From Coccinella septempunctata (Eukaryota > Arthropoda > Insecta > Coleoptera > Coccinellidae): DNA of 64,000 bases. The translations under genes and the position numbers were made by a program. Below the pieces are notes generated by a model. The model ran no database searches and was not told the DNA's origin. It was given only the letters and a program-made list of their open reading frames with translations. Positions 1-11,725 of this stretch are shown here, one piece after another (the first letter of the stretch is position 1; every line of letters starts with the position of its first letter). Location of the stretch: positions 7,975,001 to 8,039,000 of the forward strand of contig NC_058198.1 of assembly GCF_907165205.1 (NCBI RefSeq). The letters run 5' to 3'.

Positions 1-189
1 TGTTAAAAGAAGTGCCCAATTCTGAACGAAATCCGAATTTGAATACCTAGCCTGAAAACTAATGGATTGAATGAAAAAATTAATGAATATGCTGAACTCA
101 CAATAGAAGGGCCTTCCAAATGAGATATTATCACTTACCCCATATTCCCTATTTGGGTTAGGGCGATATGGTTTTGAATTTGATCTCAA

Positions 190-305
190 AAGTTGTCCCC
201 CTGGAATCAAAAATCGAAGTGTCAGACCGTTTTTATATAATTCGGTGATACCGTCCTACAGAGCCGCTGGTTAGTTTTCGATGGCCCACTCTGTATACGA
301 AAAAT
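190..305 (+). repeat. Dispersed repeat X, copy 1
   Basis: This segment shares an ordered set of words with 10430-10530: a 'ctggaat' start, 'aaaaatcgaagtgtc', 'ctacagagccgct' and 'ttttcgatggcccactctg' before a TGTATA/TATATA end. A shorter echo of the end motif occurs near 16367-16388. The shared end suggests the terminus of a transposon or LINE 3' tail, but no coding sequence is attached. Family unknown. Confidence 0.55.
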
Positions 306-3300
306 CATCGTAGATTCAACCGTTAATGACAACTCTACTTGAATCCTGAAATTCAACTTATTTAGATCCAACGGAGTATGTAGTTGCGAAATGTTGTAAC
401 GTTATACATATTTCCGTAGAATTGTTGTTGAAAAAGGATGGTTGCTGTTCTTTCAAAGATAAATAATAGTAGCGTTACATAAAATGGGCACGTTCAATGA
501 TGAGAGCTGTTTTATGGAGAATCCTTTCACTAAAACTTTTCCGAAAATTTCGAGGCAGGGAATGCAATTGAAAAACGCAAATTGGAAGTCATTTTGACCG
601 AGCACCTTGGTCCGTCCGAAATTTTCCAGCCGATTAAGTATCAAACAGAACGGATATAACTGAAGATTCCCTTCCATCAATTAACGTAGAAATGAATTTT
701 TGCAGTAACCTTGTTTTCACTCAAAGAGAAAGGAAATTGAAATGAAAGTAAAAAATTCTAGTACACTTTCTGGCGTGTTTCCTGGAAAAACAAAAAGTGG
801 GTTATTAGCTTATAATGATTAAAAGAAAATCCACCTCTTTTAAATACTGTTTGAACCGGTTTTTGTTCTCAGACTTCCCGAACAAGGGGGTGAAAATCCA
901 CGGAATACCTGAGCGTTTCGGATTATCCAGAACTTTCGCCGGTTCGACAACAAGGAGCTTTTCAAGAGGGACGGGGAATAAATGCAAAGAAACAATTTTA
1001 TGTTTATGATTTGCGGGGAACTTCATTATCGAGTCGACTTTTCAATTTCCCGAAAAACTATCGGCATCCGTTCACCTCTGGGAAATAAAGGAGTTAGGCC
1101 GATGAAAACTTGCCCGAACTATACAAAATCGAAAAATAAAAAGAATTTCTTCTGCTAACGTTCAATTCACTGGAGTCTTTGTGTGGACCTGGCTAAGGGG
1201 ATAAATCGAAACTTCTTGTCCTTATTTCAGATCACATGAGGAAGTTTTTACACAGGACATAAGCGATAAGACCCCATGAAGATTTCTTTATTCGAATACA
1301 AGATCAATTTTATAATTAAACCCATTATACAGAGTACCAAACACAATTCAAATCTTCGGTATTACATATAACTATTCTGTAGAAAAATGGATAGATATTT
1401 TGTTGGCAAGGATGATTTTGTCTTTGATGGGGTGTTTTGACAACTTTTTTTTATTATAGGGATGAAATTGTTGAAGTTTTTGAAGCGTTATCGAAAACTT
1501 TTTTCGGAGGTATAATATGAATAAGTAAAAAAATAAAAGAGAGAGAATAGATTGGGTCAGGCTGAAATAAAAATAGTTCAACACCTGAACCACCAAAAAT
1601 TTCATACATCCACGAAGCATATAAATTTCACTTCCGAGTCTAACTTCTACAGCCAGCCTGTAGAGGCCAGAATAAGTTTAGAAACCTTCCGGGTTTCACC
1701 GACAGAATTTGTTTTTTGTTGAATCCCACCTCGAAAACAATAAGTCAATATAAAAGGGCCGAAAATGAGAGTCGGATCGTTCAAATTCCAAGTCGTACTA
1801 TTATCGTTGAGTGACATTGAACAAGGGAAATAAGTAAACGAGTTGGAGGAGTTGAATTCCAAGTGGCTCCAACTGTCAATATAGTCGTAAATATTGCTAG
1901 CGGAAAGAAAGAGGGTAACTTAAGTCTAAACAGATACTGATGATATATTGGTCGATTTGGATGCTTTTCTGTCCTTAACACTCTTGGCCATACATGAAAT
2001 ACGAATTTGAATTATACCCATTAGTCAAAATTATGGGCCATCAATGAATTTGTATTCATAAATTGTATAACTTTTTGTGCACATTTTATTTATTAACTCA
2101 GAACGGAAGTGAATGCATACTAGTTGGATTCTAAAATAAGTGAAACACTGTTACGTTAACCGAATCATAAGTATAAAACTATATATTATATAAAATAATT
2201 TTTATCGTCCTTTAAAAGTGACAAAATCAAGGAGGGTAATCCTCCTTTGGTACAGAATTTCATCGTGGGGGGAAAATACTTGGTTGCATTGGTGCATAGA
2301 TGTCTCCTTAGCCTGCAAGTCTCAGAAAATGAAAATTTCAGTGTGGGTTTGATTTTTTCCATTCGATTCCATTACTCAACAACCAACAAGCCAGAAATTA
2401 CCGATTCTTTCTATTTTCGAAATCTAAATATTCCAAAACGGAATACGTTTTGTAATTTTTTTCATTGCTTGAATATGTTTCAGGAGAGAACAAAGAAAAA
2501 CCTGATCCACGATGAAAAAGAACCCGGCTGTTACACAAAATATCCCAAACACTTTAGTGATGTTTGCAGACCTACATGTTGGCAGCAAACACATTGAGTT
2601 TTCTCCTTTCATATCGATTTACATACTTTTATAACAATGCGGCAAACTTCTCTCACAAGCTCACTGGAATTGAAGGCTCTGCGTCTAAATAAAATCAAAT
2701 AAAAGTAACAGGTGGTTAAAGGTCCTCACCGATGATCTCGCTTCCCAGAAAAAGCAGCCATTTTCTGGAAATACTACTGGATAGTACTCGTTCATAATTT
2801 CTTACTACTTTGTATTAAATTCTTTGTACTAAAACAAAGAATTTCTCGAATTAACACGAGTTTCCATTTCAATTCTCACTCTACTGAAGTGAATTGACCT
2901 AGGTTTTGACTGGAAATTGATTTTTTTACCTAACCTGACCTAGTTTTCGACTGTAGATTGATTTTTTCAAATTATTTCTACTGAATTTACCGAGGAATTT
3001 TTCGAATTTTGAATAAGAAATATACCTTTCCATTTCGAAAATATTTACTTGATTCCTAAATTAATCCCAATAACGTAAACGAGACCCCCTTAAACTTTTT
3101 ATAGGATTTCTCTTCTGATATCGGAAACACAAGGAAATGGAAATTATGTTCTAATAGTCTGAAGCAGTTTTTCTAGAACTATATGACTTCTAACCTAGTA
3201 GTATGTTTATCTATTATTGGGACAGATAATCCAAAAATATTCAGGAAAATACAGCACCCCCCTAAACACTTTCAATCAATGTATTTCTCACTGTTGAAGG

Positions 3301-3793
3301 CGCGAGATTGAAAGCTTCATTTATTTCTTGCCCAAAAATGAATGCTCTTTTGTTTCATATAATTTATCGCATCAAAAACGAACTTTAGGGATGAAATTGA
3401 ATGAATTTAAATAATTAAAGTGATAGTTGATGATGAAAACTATAATTTTTGAGACATACCTTGGCGAGTTTCCCATTCCAGAGTCATCAAACCGAGGAAA
3501 CCAAAAACATAGTAGGTTTCATATTCCAAATAGTAATCCTCAAAATAGTTATAATCCATTTTCGGCCAGAATCCTCCAAATTACCGATAGAAAAACAACA
3601 AATCGAACGTAAATGACACCACACACCACCGTAACCGACGCCACTCTTTAGGAAACCGTTAATTTATCCCCCTCCACATGCCTAAGTTCTAAGTTCACAC
3701 TCCTTTGATCTGTCAATCAATGCGTCAATTCTCAATTTTCGAAACCGAATGATCCCAAAATGCATTTCAACGAACAACTAACAAGTTCCAGAA
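306..3793. other. No gene recognised; AT-rich unique sequence
   Basis: Only short open frames occur on both strands, none resembling a known family. A short imperfect direct duplication lies near 2894-2980, where 'gacctag.ttt.gact' followed by 'attgattttttt' occurs twice. I see nothing else in this stretch. Confidence 0.5.
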
Positions 3794-4069
3794 ATGAATG
3801 CGAAAACTGTACCCAAATCCTTGTCGTTTCCAGATCAGAAAATAAGACATACAAAAATAGGTATTACCAATTACCACCTAAATCTCGTATCTTCCTCTTC
3901 AGTAGAGGAAGAGAGCATGCGCCAACGACTAGGTGGCGTGATGAATCGGCCCAAAGTGACAACTGACCTAATAACCTCAAACGCAAGCTCGAACGATGAA
4001 AACACCGAAACGGTTATGCGCAGAATACGACTAGAAATTGTGGGGAAATGCAAAAGGAAGTATCTTTAG
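3794..4069 (+). CDS. Candidate coding exon or ORF, unknown product
   Basis: A 91-codon frame opens at an ATG. Its second half is less AT-rich than its surroundings and is strongly hydrophilic, with acidic and basic runs such as VEEESMRQR and a basic end GKCKRKYL before a TAG. A pyrimidine-rich tract ending in CTTCAG at about 3902 could be a 3' splice site, which would make 3903-4069 a terminal exon of about 55 codons. No family is recognised. It may be chance: a frame this long is only mildly unusual here. No promoter or partner exon was found. Confidence 0.25.
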   Translation: MNAKTVPKSLSFPDQKIRHTKIGITNYHLNLVSSSSVEEESMRQRLGGVMNRPKVTTDLITSNASSNDENTETVMRRIRLEIVGKCKRKYL

Positions 4070-6283
4070 ACAAGAAGACAAGTGCAGAAAATCGCCTATT
4101 AAAAGTTATTGTGATAATCAAGGATTGAAATCTTAATAATTTATTATGATGAGGATATGAGGATTTGTTCCATTTTCAAATCATTTTCCTGTTTGGTCTC
4201 GAGTCTGTTCACTCCATTCTTCATGTGGTCCATGAATTTTTGTCAATCTCTATGAGAATCAGTATTTTTCACAATACAATTCCAAAAATTCAATTATGGC
4301 TCCACTTCATACGAAAGCATTTTGAAATGTTTCTGGTCTGAATATGGAATTGAAATTAATTTGAATGTTATAATTCTAACTCCTGCTCTTCAAGGAAACA
4401 ATATGTGAAAGAAGCTGAATGTTCGTTCATTTGACATTCACCCTCATATTGAAGAGAAATAATGAGATCGATTATTATGGGATTTTTTTATGAAATCTGG
4501 TGTGGTATGCTAAAGCGACGTACGAACCTCGTGTTTCGGAGCAATATATCCCTTCGAATTAAAAAAACCATGATTCGTAATTGATTTACTGGCTACTTTT
4601 CAGCGGAACCATAGGCAATTAACTTGCAAAGCTTTGTTAATAGTTTACCGATTTGAATATTTATCGCTAGTGCAATATTTCAACTGTGTTGTGTATGAAA
4701 GATATCATATTTTAATGCAAGGTGAAATTACAAAAGAATAGAGCTGTGTGAAATATATGTAAATTATTACATGCGATAAAATGCATTGGTGGGGCCTGCC
4801 TATGGGTTTTGTCACAGATAATTTATTGTTTGGATCAATGCTGTTAACCCCTGTGCACCAAGCCCTTTTCTGAACTCAAAATCTATGATAAACGTATCCC
4901 GCTTGGCATCCATTCAATTCTTCCATGGCCACGGTATATTGCCAGAGGAAATTGTGAAACGACACAATTAGACTTAAGTAGAAAAACAAAAAGGAATATC
5001 TCGCAACCTAACCTCAATTAGATATTTCAACAGAACAGGGACAAGATTGAATTGGAGCAAAACCTTTTTGGGTTTTCCACCCAGGAGGCAAAAACAGAAC
5101 TCATATTTTCGTCGTTTATGCCCGCATAAAACTAGATATGATTTCTTCTCGGTTCACACCTCCCTCGTTATCAATTAGGTATATCCAGAAAAATATTTCG
5201 AGAAAATTGAAATTGTTTCTGAAAAACAAATACAAATACAAGTTTTGAACGATAAAAAATTATGGAAATGTTGTCACTTTCCTGTCATAAAACGGTGCTG
5301 ATATAGAGATTTTCTGTCTTTATGCCCAGGAAGTGAATCAAAACATAAAAAGGGAGGATTTGAATGTGATGGTTTTTTGTCCAAAGTAATAGTCAGAATG
5401 TCAGAATAATATCTGTTCTTCATTTAAGACTTGAAAATTGCTCAACTCTAACTCCCACCTTATTATTCACCATTTCAATCGTTATGGAAATCACAACAAC
5501 CTGCTACGTCTCGATATACCCGCAGAAATCTCAAGCATATTTCCCTTTGCGAATTCTTCATTCCCTTGGTGCAAGTGCATACCAGGAATATTCATCTTAT
5601 TGCCAATCAAATCCCGGCAAATAAACGTGAATTTCCCAGAAAACAGTTTCGTTTTACAACTTCGTGTTTATATATAAAGTTTGTTGCAAATAAAATAACA
5701 TCGTGTGATTTATTTATGAGAATGTTAAATTCAAACGACAAACTAAATATTTCAGGCGTTCCCTGTGTTACGATGGAACTATTGGACAAGAATGCTTGAT
5801 CAGATATAGGAAAATCGGAAATCCAGCTCTCTCTTTCTCTCTTCGTCAGTAAGGATTGTATCACCTGGAGGATTTGGGTTTTATGCTCGAATAAGAAACA
5901 GGATTTTTTCTCTACCTATTCGATCCACCATCTCATCCAAATCTTTTACTTGTGGTCATCACATTATGTAATACACAAGGCAAGCAGAAAAGTTCAGGTG
6001 GTTTTTAATGAAAAACTTTATAAACAGCCACTTTTACACCAGATTCAGTGAAGTATCTTGTAAAAGAAAATGCATGAATGAGGTAAAGGTTCCTAGTCTA
6101 GACAAAAAGTCTCTTTTGGTACGAGCTTTAGCGTAGTTGTGCGATAGCTTTTTCTTTCATTTGGATGAATGCTTCTTTCTCTAGTTAGAGCTAATTTACA
6201 ACAAACTTAGCGACACAGGTATGGACTGTTTCCAAAATCATGGGATGTTGCAATTTTATTTGTGTTCATGTATGTTTTAATGA
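4070..6283. other. No gene recognised
   Basis: AT-rich sequence. Overlapping short frames at 5438-5864 lie on both strands and show no recognisable family. Nothing else is seen. Confidence 0.5.
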
Positions 6284-6975
6284 AGTGTCAGAAGTTTTTT
6301 TCAATTTCTTTCTCGTTTTTTCAATTTTCTACTGAATAACTACTGGTATATCTGTGGGAGATGATTGCCAAACATAAGGGTCCTGTAGCGTTCCTCGAAC
6401 AACTGAAGAACAGAAGAATCATCACTTGGAAGACTGGACCTGGTCGATAGACCCTCCCAGTCAAAAACAAGATTTGGCTATTATTAGTTTGAGTGCTGAA
6501 GGCATTTCTAACGACGAGGGTGATCCTCCACCAAGATCAGCAGAAGATTTTTGACGCAGAGATGATATTCCTTCCAGTGCAATTGAAGGACAAGTTATGT
6601 ACCTATGATTATTTATTTTTTTCTTCATTCATCATCAAGTCTTCGAATAAGTTTTGATGAAAGCTTTATTATTCACTTTCTTTCTCGTTTTCTGCTCTGT
6701 TTCTTTGTTTCAGGTATTATTTCGAAATGGAAAGAGGATGAAGAAAATTTTTATGTCAATGGAAAAGAAGCCCTTCAGTATCAAAAGCTTATTCTGTGAA
6801 CAAATTTGTCATCACTTCACTACTCACGGGGAGACAGGGTTTTTTACTGAGGTTTTTCCCTAAGCTCTTGTATCACACTCCAAATTGTATGGTACCCCGT
6901 TACACTAACCTTTGCTAAAACTCATACATATGCTATATTGTTTGATAACCAAAAATGTATTGCTTACATTCAAAA
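6284..6975 (+). repeat. Dispersed repeat Z, longest copy, with coding-like trace
   Basis: The right half (about 6628-6975) matches 20740-21085 on the plus strand, 20215-20520 on the minus strand and 50630-51010 on the plus strand; a scrap lies at 8680-8746. Shared landmarks are 'aagtcttcgaat', a pyrimidine tract ending in TTTCAG, 'gaaaagaagcccttcag', 'ctgaggtttttccctaagct' and 'tatggtacccc'. The left part (about 6284-6340) also matches about 50632-50690. Between them, 6412-6600 reads as one frame with only an internal TGA and an acidic, proline-containing sequence (EDWTWSIDPP, GDPPPRSAEDF), which looks coding-derived. The family is not recognised. The AG-preceded conserved block could be a duplicated exon or part of a transposon. 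Confidence 0.6.
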
Positions 6976-8085
6976 GAATATATATGTGGAAACTAAGAAT
7001 CACAGGGTGAAAATCATTAAATAACTAATACAAGAATGTACACACGATTTGCTCCATTATCCACTATTCCCTGCAATACATTCGATCGAAAAGCATCCTT
7101 CTTATGAGAACTTGATTCCATAAAATAATTACACGGTGAATAATCTATAGAGCGTCTCTAAAATTTTTCAGAAGCAATGATCAGGCTTTCTCTCAAGGCG
7201 CGCAGCCAAACTCCGAAAGGGTGTGAATTTTCTCAAAATAAACACACCCAGCCCTCCAATTCAAAACAACTATGGGATAAGTAAATCTTCGAGAGGCCCC
7301 CGATTCCATCGTTTAATAAAATATTAATTATATCGGGCACAATATGCGTCTGTTCTGGAATAATTTATGGTTATTAAGATAGATCACGCGAATGAAATTT
7401 TAGAACTGAGGCAAAATCTATAGAGCCGACCAATTATTCATATGCCAACATTGAAATCGAGATTTATATCTCAGATTTCTCGTTGTTTTGTTCTCCACAT
7501 TCGAATTTTTACCCATAATTTTATTCGGCCTTCGGAAACATCTACTTCGTGCACGTAGGCAGTTCCAGTAGCACAAAATATATTGCGGTGTTAAGAAAAT
7601 GAAAATGAGGAATATTCTTTTTATTTTCATGAAAGGAAGAGTAAATTTCAGTAAAATCTTCTTCTATACAAGATGTTTCTGAATTATCACCAATGACTTG
7701 CTTTATATTTCAGCAAAAAAAAGGAGATCCTTCATTTGTCAAACACCTTCCCCTTTCTAAATGTGAAACATCTGCAGAAGTAGATATCTCTTGCAACTCT
7801 TTCAATATTGCTGTAAAATTGTAGAAAATTTTAATGATTATTCGATTCTTTTTCATATTATCCATGAAGTCCTTGGAAAAAGAAAAAAAGGCTTTGAAAA
7901 TGTTGAACCAATGTGAGGAATTGTCAGCCTTATTTACTAATTTCTTTCCAATTAACATGTCTGAATTTTAAGCCTTTCTAAGAACTCCCCCTCATTTCAA
8001 TGAACGTCAAGGGGCAACCTGAAGATAACAGCAAGCATCAATATTGAAACCAGCTTGAAATGTTCGTCGTACAAACTTTTTTCAG
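6976..8085. other. No gene recognised
   Basis: AT-rich sequence with short frames only. No repeat landmark or RNA gene is seen. Confidence 0.5.
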
Positions 8086-8226
8086 GATGGTTTCCACGTC
8101 AACAGCGCCCTGGGTGTTCAGGAGCCTGGGGTGACCAATTCGGCTGGCTCCCCAGCGGTTTCATTATCAAACCTAAATTGCTTTATAAACTTTTTCACAG
8201 AAACACAAAGAAATCTATATTCCTGA
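8086..8226 (+). CDS. Candidate exon, unknown product
   Basis: Immediately after a good 3' splice-site-like tract (AAACTTTTTTCAG, AG at 8084-8085) a frame runs 46 codons to a TGA at 8224. Its first 29 codons read as ordinary soluble protein (DGFHVNSALGVQEPG, then a Ser/Ala/Pro-rich run), and the DNA there is much richer in G and C than its surroundings; after 'SLSN' it turns AT-rich. A GT inside the GC-rich part could be a donor. Product unknown. It may equally be a decayed fragment. No neighbouring exon could be assigned. Confidence 0.28.
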   Translation, partial: DGFHVNSALGVQEPGVTNSAGSPAVSLSNLNCFINFFTETQRNLYS

Positions 8227-8679
8227 TAAACGTTCCTCTTATGACATCACTTTGAGGGCGACCTTCAACGTCACTCCCTGCGGTGTATGCACCTAAAAAT
8301 TAAACCGGGAGATTCAACGCCTTTGATCTGATTTGTGTATCGAAATATATATTCAATTTTGTTCGCGATTCCGGTCAGATGCCGAAATTAAATTGGGGTT
8401 GATTTTTTCCCATGATTCAAAGCGAAAGGAGTGTAATGATTCTTCATCACAATTCCAAAGCTTTGAATTCTACGATGTCTACGAAAGACTGGTCCTGTGG
8501 TCCTATATGGCTCTTTTGGAATTAATGCTAATAGTCGTATTTCTGAAGTGGTATCCTGTGCTCCTTTACCTTGTTGTTCAGTCTTCTTGGAGCCATGTTT
8601 GCCTGTTAAACATCATCTTGCCAAAACCCACTGTTCTCTAATGAAACTCGCTGAGTTCTGCAATGCAATGCAATCATTT
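8227..8679. other. No gene recognised
   Basis: Two overlapping frames (8333-8641 and 8497-8817) are open, but neither resembles a known family, and the second runs into the LINE in another frame. Confidence 0.45.
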
Positions 8680-8746
8680 TTGCGGAGATTTTTTTCCCTA
8701 AGCTGTACTGTATCACACGCCGAATTTCATGGTAACACTAACCTCT
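8680..8746 (+). repeat. Dispersed repeat Z, short 3' scrap
   Basis: The run 'tttttttccctaagct', then a 'tgtatcacac' word and 'catggtaacactaacct', matches the end of the 6284-6975 copy. It ends exactly where LINE homology begins, so the LINE probably inserted into, or recombined with, a Z copy here. Confidence 0.5.
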
Positions 8747-9530
8747 GGAATATCACCCTTGCTGTGGAGTCTGGTCATGGACGGTCTTCTGGAGAGGCTA
8801 AGGGCTGGTGGTTTTAAAGTCCAGGCATACGCCGACGACATATGTGGGGGTGACAGTTAGAGGCAAGCTTTAAGGTCCACTGGGCAGCCTGATGTGAAAC
8901 GCTCTCAGGATTATCGAATATTGGTGCGAGGTGGAGGGGTTATCTGTCAATCCCTCGAGTACAACAATTATTCCGTTCACAAGAAAAAGGAATCTCGACT
9001 TCAGACCGCTGGTTCTGAACGGAGAGTCCCTGAAGTTCTCCAGTGAGTGCAAATATCTAGGTGTTATCCTAGACAGCCAACTCAACTGTAGAAAACACAT
9101 AGATAAGACTCTTTCCAGAGCCACGGCGGCAATATCGGCTTGCAAAAGACTCTTTGGAAAGACATGAGGCATGACACCGAAAATGGTACTGTGGCTATAC
9201 ACAGTGGTAGTACGCCCTATTGTCACCTATACGTCTCTAGCATGGTGGACAAGGACCGAAGAGGTCACCACACGCAGCCGACTGCAAAAACTGCAAAGGC
9301 TGACCTATGTTGGTGTTACGGGAGCTATGGGCACAGCTCCTACAGCAGGGCTTGAGGCCATACTTGATTTGCCTCCCCTACACCAACATGTCAGGAAATG
9401 TAGCCTGCTAGAAGCAATAAGAGAATCCCTTAACCGGAATTTCCTACCCGGAAACTGGGTTGGACATATGAGGACATTGATTCAACTGGACTCAAACCTC
9501 TTGACAAATCGGATGTCATGCCAATCATTT
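8747..9530 (+). pseudogene. RT C-terminal region of the R1-like LINE, broken
   Basis: The frame begins with a short helix (SLVMDGLLERLRAGGF) and reaches the catalytic motif YADDI (Tyr-Ala-Asp-Asp codons at 8828-8839), the metal-binding pair of reverse transcriptase. A TAG follows a few codons later and the frame is broken before resuming at about 8925 with EGLSVNPSSTTIIPF, the 'KYLGVILD' motif (about 9052-9075) and the palm/thumb continuation (RATAAISACKRLFGKT, then VVRPIVTY). Another frame shift separates 9167 from 9171. The enzyme would have copied LINE RNA into the nuclear target site. With stops, frame shifts and no N-terminus it cannot make a working enzyme. Confidence 0.78.
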
Positions 9531-10340
9531 TCGAATTCGAAACGCCCTTTGAAACGATCATAACTGACCGTCTTAGTGCAATAAGTTTGGTAAATCATTT
9601 GGACAAAAAGTCATCCACGTGGTTTACTGATGGATCAGAAAGGGGCACCGGTATTGGCGTATATGGACCTAAACTGAGTATCTATAAAGCCCTGGGAAGT
9701 GAACCCGCTATTTTACAAACTGAGACACTGTCTGTTTACGTATGCGCTCAGGAGTGTCTTAAAATTAATCTCAAAGCGGCGCATATCTATTTGACCACGG
9801 ACAGCCAGGTCATACTGAGGTCCCTGGAATGACACTGCCAGAGATCTCTGCTGAAATGGGAGTGTGGTAATACCATAAAGCAACTGGCCAGAGACAACAA
9901 AGTGACTCTACTATGGATACCAGGGCATTGTGGTGTTGAAGGAAATGAGAAAGCCGATGAACTTACAAAAATGCATCAAGGTTATCACCTGCTGGACCTT
10001 TGTGTGGGCTTGGAAAATACCAAATACCAAATCCCAACAATGAGAGGTGAACAACAGAATAACCTTTTAGAGAAACACTCCTGGACTTACTCAGTCAAAG
10101 AAATTCGTGATGATTTCACCGACCTACATCAGAAAACTGCTAAAGCTGTCACGAGCTGAGCTTCGGTTGATGGTGGGACTGCTGAGAGGACACTGTCGGT
10201 ACAAATATCATTTGTACCTTATGGGAAAGCCAGCAGATGAGATCTGTAGGCTCTATGGATCAGAAGCAGAAACTGCTGACCTAAGAACCACCCATAGACC
10301 CATATGGAGAAACCGGTCCTGGATACTCACGAGGTAACGG
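9518..10340 (+). pseudogene. RNase H and C-terminal region of the R1-like LINE, broken
   Basis: RNase H residues are in order: TDGS (first Asp) near 9628, a Glu in LQTETLSV near 9720, and TDSQVILRSLE (third Asp) near 9800. A TGA interrupts at 9830. In another frame the domain resumes with the WIPGHCGVEGNEKADEL motif (about 9913-9963), which supplies the His and last Asp. The C-terminal stretch (SRAELRLMVGLLRGHCRY) sits in a third frame. The domain normally degrades RNA in the RNA-DNA hybrid. Three frames and an internal stop make it a pseudogene, although all catalytic positions are still visible. Confidence 0.78.
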
Positions 10341-10429
10341 CTAAGGTCCCTAAGGATGTGTCGGTTTTATCAACACCATTGATGACCTCCTTTGCTTTCT
10401 CTGATTGGTAGGGTAGATAACAAACCTCT

Positions 10430-10530
10430 GGAATAAAAAATCGACGTGTCCATCCTTTTTTGATTAATCCGGTTTTGCCGACATACAGAGCCGCTCTTTC
10501 GTTTTCAATGGCCCACTCTATATATTTGTC
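10430..10530 (+). repeat. Dispersed repeat X, copy 2
   Basis: It matches 190-305: 'ctctggaataaaaaatcgacg', 'catacagagccgct' and 'gttttcaatggcccactct' before TATATA. It lies just 3' of the LINE remnant, so it could be that LINE's 3' untranslated tail, but copy 1 has no LINE coding sequence beside it. Confidence 0.55.
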
Positions 10531-11604
10531 TACTAAATCTGCTTCCGTTCTAGTCCATTGTAAAACTAGCGGCTCGAGATTTTTAATCTCTAGATCCTAC
10601 CGCATATCCATCATGCGAACAAGTGAAAAAAATTCGACCCCCTCTAACGAGTGAGTTTCTGTAAAGAAAACTTTCGAATAGAAAATTAAACGGAGATGGT
10701 TTGCGGCCGATGTAAATTCACATTAACGCACTAGCGGTATGTTTTCATAGCACAGTGCTCTCCTTAAAATGAGTTATGTCAGATGGAGGAACGTAATGTG
10801 TACTAATAAAACCTTTGAAGTGTTTCGGCAGAGTCAGGATGCTCGTATGTCCTCATTGTAGTGACTCAACATTCCCATTCATTCTCATTTTACGGACCCC
10901 GTGAAAAAATACTAATTGCATTTATCCATTTGAGTTTGTTAGTTTAAATGAACTTTCGCTGGCCGCAGTTTCACGCTTGAAATTTCACCAAATGAACTAC
11001 CGGGGTCCAGACAAAACAACTACGAGAACAGTAAATCTTCGTCCTCCAAACCAAACTGCCTCTCCCTTTGGTATTCATTGGACGTCAATAACGTTACGGC
11101 CGCAGCAAAAATTTCTCCTAGTTACGTTTCTAGGATTTTTTCTATACGGATACAGCGAACCAAATAGTTTTGTTCGAAACGGGGTTCATTCCCGGATGTT
11201 GGGGGTGAGTTTATTCGACAAAAAATACTTCCTCCTCGTATTTAACCTTACAGGAATCAGGAATCATGTCCGCCAACATTACAGAATGAATTGCCTCATT
11301 AATTTTCAGCAGAATTTGGAAAATCTTAAGACATGAACAGAATTTCATGATTACGAAACTTGATGTTAGTAAAAAACACTTTTTCTTTCATTTTTCAACT
11401 GTATTTTGCGTATTTTCTTCTGATGTTTCTAGTACATTTATAAGATGATAATAAATTATTATTATTATTGAATAAGGAGAAATATTCGAATCTAATTAGT
11501 TTGATTCAATTTAATTTATTCCTATAATGAATAATAATTCGATAATATACTCTATCCTTGACCAAATTATCTCATTTATTTCTATTGGTACAAAGGCGGA
11601 CTAG
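10531..11604. other. No gene recognised
   Basis: A 119-codon frame (10977-11336) shows no family resemblance. A very AT-rich patch with a short (TTA)n run lies at about 11450-11470. Confidence 0.45.
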
Positions 11605-11725
11605 AACTGTTGAAGATCAAAATGAAGTCATCAAGACCAACACCCAGCTTCTTGGAATTGATGTGGATATTGTTAAAAAAAAACAAATTTTGAGAAAAAT
11701 CATCTATAGCCAATTTTCAAAGGAG
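11605..11725 (+). CDS. Candidate internal exon, unknown product
   Basis: The frame here reads as hydrophilic protein (TVEDQNEVIKTNTQLLG, then IDVDIVKKKQILRKII) and ends at a strong 5' splice-site match (AAGGAG followed by GTGAGA, GT at 11726-11727). A CTAG at 11601-11604 after a T-rich stretch could be the acceptor; the frame is also open further upstream, from 11558. The lysine- and glutamate-rich composition suits a real protein, but no family is recognised. It could be a transposon or pseudogene fragment. Without flanking exons its status is uncertain. Confidence 0.3.

Larger units (their letters stand above)
8747..10400 (+). mobile_element. 5'-truncated R1-like LINE (non-LTR retrotransposon), decayed
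   Basis: LINE ORF2 homology starts inside the RT domain at GISPLLW (8747) and continues through the C-terminal part of RT, an RNase H domain and the C-terminal region with an 'LRLMVGLLRGH' motif (about 10155-10185). An RNase H after RT, followed by this C-terminal motif, is typical of R1/LOA/I-type LINEs; I favour R1-like. Everything 5' of this point (ORF1, endonuclease, early RT) is absent, as expected for incomplete target-primed reverse transcription. The 3' end is not sharply defined; no clear poly-A tail was seen. Copies of related elements lie at 22428, 55180, 61230 and 63650. Confidence 0.8.

Noticed and set aside
8497..8817. 106-codon frame entering the LINE
   Set aside because: The LINE's true frame at 8747-8870 (GISPLLW to YADDI) differs from it, so it is a chance frame.
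10977..11336. 119-codon frame
   Set aside because: No recognisable family, no splice or start context, and composition like the surroundings.
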